The notes under the pieces: generated by a model
What the model was told of the DNA's origin: nothing
Databases searched by the model: none
What the model saw: the letters and a program-made list of their open reading frames with translations, nothing else
Translations under genes and position numbers: made by a program
In this document: piece after piece, positions 57,513 to 64,000 of the stretch
How the letters are laid out: every line of letters starts with the position of its first letter
Position numbering within the stretch: the first letter of the stretch is position 1
Assembly (NCBI RefSeq): GCF_003589595.1
Contig: NW_020655550.1
Coordinates: 844,796-908,795, forward strand
Direction: 5' to 3'
Source: Hyposmocoma kahamanoa
Taxonomy: Eukaryota; Arthropoda; Insecta; Lepidoptera; Cosmopterigidae
Length of the DNA: 64,000 nucleotides

Positions 57513-58696
57513 GGGCGCACTATAACTTTCCGGAATTGGCCACTTACATAAACAATATTTAAAAAGTAATTACAACATTTGAAAATGGAACTCTTTGGCT
57601 GTAGAATACAATTTGTTTCATCTGACTGTCACTTGTTTTTTCGTTGTGGCGTCATTTTAGATATTGCTTGTCTACATTACCATGGATTTCGTGAAAATTT
57701 TCGTAGTGTGATTTTCTACGACTTTAAGTGTAATTTAACAGCTCAGCGGAGCTTCGTTCGGCTTCAAACTGCTTTTCATGATGGTCGCCCGTCCTGTGAA
57801 CAACAAAAACATCGTTAGTGTGCGCCGTATGATCAAAATTAGCATGTGACATACCATGAGATTCGAGCATCTGTAGGCATAGGCAGGAGTCAAATACAGT
57901 CAATAGGTACTACACAAATATTTGGGTGTGAAAAAACTATGCTCTCGGTGGATCCCACACAATTTGATTGATGCTCAAAAAACAATGCCATGCTTACCAG
58001 ATTCAATGAAGAGACGTCAAATTTGGTGTGGGACATTGTAACAGGTGACGAAACATGGATTTATAGTTACGATCCCAAAACAAAGCAGCAATCGAGCGTA
58101 TGGGTCTTTCGAGATGAGCTAAACCAACCAAAGTGGCGCGCGTTCAAAGTGCCTTTAAGCGGATGATTGCTTCTTTTTTTTAATAAAACTGGACACGTGG
58201 CTACTGTTGCTTTGGGGAATCATTGTACCGTGAATAGTGATTGGTACACGACCATTTGTTTGCCGGAAGTTATTAACAAACTCCGTAAAAATAACCGTAA
58301 ACGCCGTATCATCTTGCACCACGATAATGCCAGTTCTCACACGGCCAGACGGACAAATGAATTTTTGAAGGTGAACAACGTTGACCTTTTTAGCCATCCC
58401 GCGTACAGTCCCGTCCTGGCACCTTGTGACTTTTATTTATTTCCAAAGATTAAGAACCAGTTACGCGGTCAACGATTTTCATCACCTGAAGAGGCTGTCG
58501 AAGAGTATGAAAAATATGTTTCAGAGGTTGTCACGGAGAAATGGAATCAATGTTTTCAAAATTGGTTCATTTGTATGAAAAAGTGCATTAAGGCTAACTG
58601 AGAATATTTTGAGACACAATTTCTGACCATTTATAGTATTTTTTTCTTCATTTCTGACCATTTTTTGTTATTTATTCCGAAACTTATAGTGCGCCA
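57513..58696 (+). mobile_element. mariner transposon, copy 3, both ends present
   Basis: Terminal repeats GGGCGCACTATAACTTTCCG (57513) and TTCCGAAACTTATAGTGCGC (to 58696). Transposase in several frames: VTGDETWIYSYDPKTKQQ (58045), then a 144-codon frame 58167-58601 with IILHHDNASSHTARRT and PCDFYLFPKIKNQLRG (DD34D). Both early acidic blocks are intact. The N-terminal half is broken by frameshifts and small deletions. About 1.18 kb, slightly short of a usual 1.3-kb mariner. Confidence 0.92.
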
Positions 58697-58699
58697 CAA

Positions 58700-59280
58700 C
58701 ACGTATTGTCTAAAGAATGTGTAAATTTGTTAAACGTTATTATAGAATTTACTTCACCCGAACATATAAAATCCTGGAAATAGGCTAAAATAAAAGTCGA
58801 AAACGAATTATTTAAGAATAAAATATCTAACTTTCACATAATTTTTATATGGAGGCATTTATTTCTCTTTACAGAGAACCTGCTAAATTTTCTTTTTCAA
58901 CTGAAGCCCTGTAGTTATTAAATTCATGATTATCCCAAAATTTGAAAATTGCCCGGCGGTTTAACGTCACGCCGTGCCGCCCGGTCAGTCACTATCGGGC
59001 GCTTGCCGACGTCGGATCTGTGTCAATTTTTTCCTATTCCTCTTCTTATTTTATTCATATTAATTATCAGCGCGAGTGGCGGTTCCCCACATCTCACCTA
59101 AAATCTAGGCTCGCGTTGAAATGAGGAACAACTCGAGTCAATTCTGTTGTTAATTAGCCTACCCTACTTACGCAAGAATGCGCTGAAAATAGAAATCCAA
59201 CATTTTGTGAATCGGGTGCATTATTACAGATACACTCAGTCAATTCAATGGGTAATTGTTAAAAACTATCAAATTTTAAA
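58700..59280. other. intergenic, no gene seen
   Basis: A GC-richer patch at 58950-59010 (CCCGGCGGTTTAACGTCACG) has no recognisable content. Confidence 0.45.
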
Positions 59281-59283
59281 CTA

Positions 59284-59505
59284 GGAAATGAAACTATTTT
59301 TCGAGATTTAAATCGAGTATATTTGTTTTTTCAAACAAATCGAAGTTTCGGGCCATTTACAGGACCCATGGTCACGGTTGACTGAGTTGGTACAGTCTTC
59401 AACCAGTTATGTCTAATAGTGATGCAAACCACCCTAGTATCAATATTAGATATAACTGGTTGAAAACTGTACCACCTCAAAAAATACTTTCATTTCCTAT
59501 GTGTA
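59284..59505. mobile_element. palindromic MITE, family D, copy 3 with inner hairpin
   Basis: Outer arms GGAAATGAAACTATTTTTCG and AAAATACTTTCATTTCC. An inner inverted repeat 59390-59473 (TGGTACAGTCTTCAACCAGT / ACTGGTTGAAAACTGTACCA). CCATGGTCACGG sits between them. Confidence 0.75.
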
Positions 59506-59572
59506 ACAATCGCGAAAACCTAAGAACTCGATAAATTTTAAACTGCTTATATAAGAGAAATGAAGTTACAAT

Positions 59573-59845
59573 AAATCGTGGTAATCTAATGGTTTTACGT
59601 ACGCCTCTCAAGCATATGCCGTGGTTTCGAATTTTTGAATTGAGAGAGAGCCAGAGTTTTTCGGAATTTATATTCGAAATTAATTTGAAATTTACTATGT
59701 TTTCCGTGAAGGAAAACATCGTGATGAAACCTGCACGTCGAAGAAGGTTCACAACCCTTGGAAAACGTGTGAAGTCCCAATCCGTATTGACACAGCGTTT
59801 CGGACTATGGCCTAAACCCTCGCCTAAAAGGAGGTTAATGTTGAA
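59573..59845 (+). mobile_element. tRNA-derived SINE, family B, copy 4
   Basis: A decayed head (GTGGTAATCTAATGGTTTTA) followed by the family body: TTTTCGGAATTTATATTCG, AAAACATCGTGATGAAACC, GAAGAAGGTTCACAACCC and TATGGCCTAAACCCTCGCC. Frames on both strands across it are incidental. Confidence 0.75.
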
Positions 59846-60304
59846 GCTATTTTTCGTAAAACACATGAATGAATATTTTAGCGTCGGCGTGAAGATTCTC
59901 TTTAGCGTTTATTTTCTACAAATATATGTAGAACATGCAAAGCGTCTTAGGAAAAGGTGTGCTAACTTAGCTGTTAAGTATTTTAACGCCTATTCACTTA
60001 AGTAAGTTGGCATAAAGAGCGACGTTTATTTCTAAATTTCAATAGCCGTGTTATTTAAGGCTAAACAATGTTAGCGTTGTCTTAACACCGTGTGTCCACC
60101 TGTGGGAGCATACAACTCGTAAGAAAGGCGAACTTGTATGCTAGAATATTAGAAAAATATTTCATCGTTATATCGCCATCAAAACATAAATGTACCCAAT
60201 TAGGCAGTCATGATAGGTATACTTTCAGTACCGAACAGAAACAACCAATCATTTACAAAAAGTTTGTTTTTTTTTCTGTATCGGATTGGCAAAAATTGGC
60301 TTTG

Positions 60305-60470
60305 TTTGACTACCTCAGTGGCCTAACGGTTTATACTGTAGACGCTAGATGAGGAGATTTCCGGTAGGACCAAATTGGTAAATTAACTTTTCTAAAATGC
60401 TTCTGGTATGGATGTTCTGACCAGTACAGGGAATTCCCTAGTTTGAGATCAGGCAATTGGTGTGGTTGTT
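60305..60470 (+). repeat. decayed tRNA-like SINE head and body
   Basis: ACCTCAGTGGCCTAACGG resembles a SINE A box. No clear B box remains. It is followed by GTAGGACCAAATTGGTAAAT. Tentative. Confidence 0.35.
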
Positions 60471-60959
60471 TGACACATTATTTTAAAAATATATAGGAAT
60501 GTTTAATTATTTACTACCAACAATATTTATTTTATTGAACATCATTATATTTTTGGTGAAAATCGCTACTAATTTGTTATTATTATTAACACATAGATAC
60601 TTCAAAAAAAGGAGGAGGTTATGAATTCCACTTTTTTTTGTGTATATTACGCGATTACTCGGCATTTATTAACCTATTTTGTTTTTGTTTGGAAAGATGG
60701 CACCTCAGTATTGGTCCCATTTAAATTTGAAGAAAATATTCCACATCTAACTGTGGAAAATGAGGGTATAAATCGGATTACGTGCACTTTCCGGTAACCG
60801 ATCTCAATAATCTCAGTCTCAATAAAACTTGGCAAATACTTTTTTTACTTAACTTTTGACGTCGTTTTTTTTTATAAAAAAGTTATGATTATTGGTGAAA
60901 ATTACTCACTAATTTGTTATTATTATTAAGACAAAGATATTCAAGTTGTTCTAACTCAG

Positions 60960-61060
60960 GAAAAATTCCTTCGATATGACGACTTGAACTAGCGTCCCCT
61001 GAAACTTCAGGCCTACCGCTCTTACTATCTGAGCTACATTTCGAGTCAGCAGATCTTATG
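60960..61060 (-). repeat. decayed tRNA-like fragment
   Basis: On the minus strand GTAGCTCAGATAGTAAGAGC resembles an A box. The B box is poor. SINE remnant. Confidence 0.4.
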
Positions 61061-61209
61061 AATTTCTCTTTTTACAGACCTTTGTATTGCGTTTAAGTTG
61101 TTTTTTTTTTTTGTTGTCAGTGCCAGTTGTAACAAACTAATGTCTACTATCACTAGTAAACAGTAATGGCCGCCGCAACCGAGTTTAATCACGTCCATTA
61201 CTATAAACG

Positions 61210-61255
61210 AGACTTTGTTTTAATTATTAGGTACCTAATAATTAAAACAAAGTCT
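61210..61255. repeat. perfect 46-bp palindrome, no spacer
   Basis: Arms 61210-61232 and 61233-61255 are exact reverse complements. The centre is GGTACC and the outer ends are AGACTTTG / CAAAGTCT. Pairing stops at the next base on each side. Probably a recent fold-back insertion. Confidence 0.92.
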
Positions 61256-61647
61256 ATGTTTGTTGGTAAGAAATCGTCTGCCTTTGTATCCGTGTGTCTC
61301 TGACCACGACCGGCCACGCTCATTCGTAGGTGGTTCTTACCTTCAATAATATCAGTAATTTCATCTTATCAACTCGTTGCAGGAGAGAAAATGGGGGCGG
61401 ATAGGCGCTCGTGATAAATAAAATTACGATGCCCAAGATAACATGTTGGCTAAACGTACTGTTTTATATTCACTTAGTGAATTAAGGCTTCGTCTAGCTG
61501 TTTTCTAAGCTTTTTCGAATTTTAACAGATGCCTTTGGTAAAGAATTAAGTTAACATAAATTCTTAAAACATTCAAAAACTCTTATAACGTTAATTAACT
61601 TTTCACACGTTTTTGATAGAAGTGAGTATATTAATCATAGATACACT

Positions 61648-61830
61648 ATTACTGCCTCCGTAGCCGAACGGTTACCCTGCTGATCTACCACGTAGTGGTG
61701 ACGTTTAATTTCCGGGCCGAGTGAAATTTTTGTAAGACCTACATTTATTACGTGTCCATGGCACGAGGCGTCACGAGGGTCCGCTAGTCAGAGGCTATGA
61801 GTGTGTGCGTTATTTATTATTTTATAAAAT
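61648..61830 (+). mobile_element. tRNA-derived SINE, family A, copy 4
   Basis: The only + copy: CTGCCTCCGTAGCCGAACGG, a decayed B box (TTTAATTTCCGGGCCG), ACATTTATTACGTGTCCATG and GTGTGTGCGTTATTTATTA. Older and more diverged than copies 1 and 3. Confidence 0.75.
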
Positions 61831-62184
61831 ATTTATGTTTAATGTGCGGGTCAACCGCACCAAACTGGTCTCAAACGAACGAATTTCCTGTACTATTAGT
61901 ACCAGAGCAACGAAATTCACTCTCTTAGACCAGCCAAATCAGAAACAATTTAGAAAAATTAAATTCCCAATGGGTCGTATCTGGAATCAAGCCCGCAATG
62001 CAAACCCTTGAATCACTGAGGTTGTCAAAATATAAGGCTGTATAGTCATTTTAAGTGTCTATTCAGCAGTTCATTCATTTTATCCTGCAATCAAACTGTG
62101 CAAACATAATTTTTTGGCACTAAATTATGAAATGTAATTTATGACATGTAATTGTAATATGAAGTTTATTGAATATCACGTTGT

Positions 62185-62620
62185 TTTACTACCATGATAT
62201 TCAATTATTTTTTGTGACATTACTCCACTGGTTTGTTATAGCTTGTTATAATTATTAATACAAAGATCGAACACTAAGGATCGCCTCGTTTTCGCTGAGT
62301 AACGCGGCGGGGCGCGGCGCTGCATTATATCGTGCAATGCAACATAAACTTTATCCTCTACAAAATAAGGCAACATTTCATTAAACAAAAAAATTAAAAC
62401 GAAGTACAGAAAACTATAGCGGGCTGCAGCGAGCTGCTGCGGGCGCACTTTATAAAAAGCAATATACTATAAAACATATTCTCTACAAAATAAAGAAAAA
62501 TTCTTTCTATCCGGCTGGATTTGAACCAGCGTCTTCAGCATCCCAGGCCGATGGCGATCAGTTTAAAGGAAATTTTCTTAGTGTTCGCTCTTTGTATTAA
62601 TAATTATGATATCATTAGTT
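62185..62620. repeat. two family E SINE pieces around a GC-rich core
   Basis: 62185-62285 carries CCATGATATTCAATTATT and AAAGATCGAACACTAAGG (reverse). 62505-62620 carries TATCCGGCTGGATTTGAACC and CTTAGTGTTCGCTCTTTG. The centre (GCGGCGGGGCGCGGCGCTGC) is GC-rich and unexplained. Confidence 0.5.
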
Positions 62621-62827
62621 ATGTAAAAATTCTTCCTATTTATGTATTCGGTCAATAAATAATAAAAAAATATCAAATGTATACTGCATTTTAGAAAGTA
62701 ACAAATCAGTCGAGAATCGTAAACACCAAATTTATCTTTAATGATACTCGAAGTCACATTGATTAAATTGCACTACTCATGTGTAAGAAAGTTTCTCCAG
62801 AGAAGAATGAGTAAGAAACTCTACGCG

Positions 62828-63197
62828 CCCAGTTACACGATGGGAAAGTTTTCGCGCGGGCGCCGCGCGTCGACCGCCCAGTTACCACGCCTTTATGTAC
62901 ATTAATGGCGAATCTGAATTTTATTTACTAGGCAACGTCATTTAAATTTCTCTGAATAATACAATTGCCCGGCTGCCCCCCAGCCGCCGCGGTCGCCGCG
63001 CGAGCCGCCGCGTAGATCAATTTCAAGCCAGGCTTGCCTGCGTGCCCATTTAAGATCAAACGTAAAAGCTAAACATATAGAGCGTATTTTGGCATGACAG
63101 TTAGACGCACGCGGCAACGCGGACTGCGCTCTTCAACCGCGCGGTAGCCGCGCGGGGTGAACGCGCTGAAATTCGTGTCGAATAAATGCACCCTAAA
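62828..63197 (-). repeat. GC-rich repeat family F, copy 2 (reverse)
   Basis: The inverse of 41588-41935: GCGCCCAGTTACACGATGGG at the left, TGAAATTCGTGTCGAATAAA and TGCACCCTAA at the right. Internal GCGCGGTAGCCGCGCGGGG matches the CG palindrome of copy 1. Confidence 0.75.
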
Positions 63198-63289
63198 GGT
63201 TGCTTTTTAAAAACAAAAAAAAATTACACATTGCAATATAGCTTTAAAATTCGTAAATGGCATATTTTGAATACCAACCGGAATACTAA

Positions 63290-63385
63290 AACGTTGGTTT
63301 GTTTGAAAAAACAAGTAAACTCGATTTCAATCCGGAAAAATATTTTCATTTCCTATGTATAAGAATCGAAATCCAAAGAACTCAA
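63290..63385. repeat. family D MITE half-copy
   Basis: TTGGTTTGTTTGAAAAAAC, AACTCGATTTCAATCCGG and AAAATATTTTCATTTCC match the right arm of the family D elements. The left arm is missing. Confidence 0.65.
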
Positions 63386-63389
63386 AATG

Positions 63390-64000
63390 TGAATTTCTTC
63401 AAATGTCTCTCTCAGTTTAAATAGGCATGGATCTTGTTCATTAAAGTTAATTTGATCCTAGTTTACTGTCCTGTCTAAATTTATTATTATTATATTATTT
63501 CTTATCATACCAAGTAATAATATTTAAAATATAAGTAAGTTCTCTAATTAACTTAACGTATTTCAAAACACATTTATTCTTTCTTGTAAGAAATTTCCAG
63601 ATTAAGACGGTTCTACACTAAGGACGAAAACAAAAGGACGTCATATTTATTGTGTCCACCGAAGATTTTATTTGCCTACTGCGTATTTCACGGTTGCGCA
63701 CGATCAATAAACAATCGGAACAATACCTTTGTTCCTATAATACGGGTTGAGGAATCCAGACATCCACCATACTTGTATCGTATATCTTCATATTTTGTCC
63801 ATGCATTGCTATGCTTCGTATGTACAGTTTGCTCATTTAAAACTTTAACTTGAAAGTCTTATTCGAAATAATTGTAATTTAAGCGTTGCCTTTCTTTTTT
63901 TTGAATAAAAATGAATATTGTTTCTACTGCAAACTTATACTTAAAATAACATCTTGGAATATAGGACTGTTTTCTTACAGGTACATTAATAATTTACCTC
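63390..64000. other. AT-rich end of window, no gene seen
   Basis: No supported ORF. An acceptor-like TCTTACAG at 63974-63981 has no coding sequence after it that I can interpret. Confidence 0.45.

Noticed and set aside
1..64000. CRISPR array, operon or prophage
   Set aside because: No regularly spaced repeats, no tightly packed ORFs; the window is intron- and transposon-rich animal DNA.

Overview
This is AT-rich nuclear DNA of an insect, most likely a moth or butterfly. The main evidence is two spliced animal R-SNARE (synaptobrevin/VAMP) genes with long introns in a very dense field of transposon remnants. The remnants include mariner copies with terminal repeats, several LINE reverse-transcriptase fragments, two tRNA-derived SINE families and many fold-back MITEs. 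A common repeat tail at 7960-8035 and 60600-60640 is one I associate with Lepidoptera. The assignment to Lepidoptera is an inference from repeat style and was not tested by a search. Nothing here is bacterial or operonic.

The only clear host genes are two synaptobrevin genes in direct tandem on the + strand. Gene 1 (about 230-12780; coding exons end at 472, then 4615-4765, 5217-5295, 5844-5923, 7101-7152 and 12465-12478) resembles neuronal synaptobrevin: a Pro/Gly-rich N-terminus, a complete R-SNARE motif and a C-terminal membrane anchor. Gene 2 (about 27440-30900; exons to 27628, then 28552-28738, 29333-29411, 29480-29559, 29710-29761 and 30243-30256) is a compact, more divergent paralogue. 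The SNARE and anchor exons are 79, 80 and 52 bp in both genes, with identical intron phases. Both start codons appear to be split by an intron (AT|G). Both proposed last exons hold only 14 nt up to the stop. The models give 125 and 137 residues. Exon 1 and the last exon of each gene are inferred from splice signals and from agreement between the paralogues; the four central exons of each are nearly certain.

By region: 1-12800 is gene 1, its introns filled with LINE, SINE and MITE remnants. 12800-27400 is intergenic, with a decayed LINE (15940-17460) split by a SINE, a repeat pair (18655-19300), a 5'-truncated mariner (22974-23743) and a minus-strand LINE (24640-27010). 27400-30900 is gene 2. 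30900-64000 has no gene I can support: it holds SINEs, two more mariner copies (46480-48174 and 57513-58696), a minus-strand LINE with a SINE inside it (51478-53240), a possible LINE ORF1 fragment, an assembly gap with duplicated flanks (41936-42039), a GC-rich inverted repeat pair and a perfect 46-bp palindrome (61210-61255).

The most interesting signal is the tandem synaptobrevin pair. The copies share architecture but differ at the SNARE surface, in the region of the Gln-Phe bond that clostridial neurotoxins cut in neuronal synaptobrevins, and in the transmembrane helix. This suggests two R-SNAREs with different partners or membranes.
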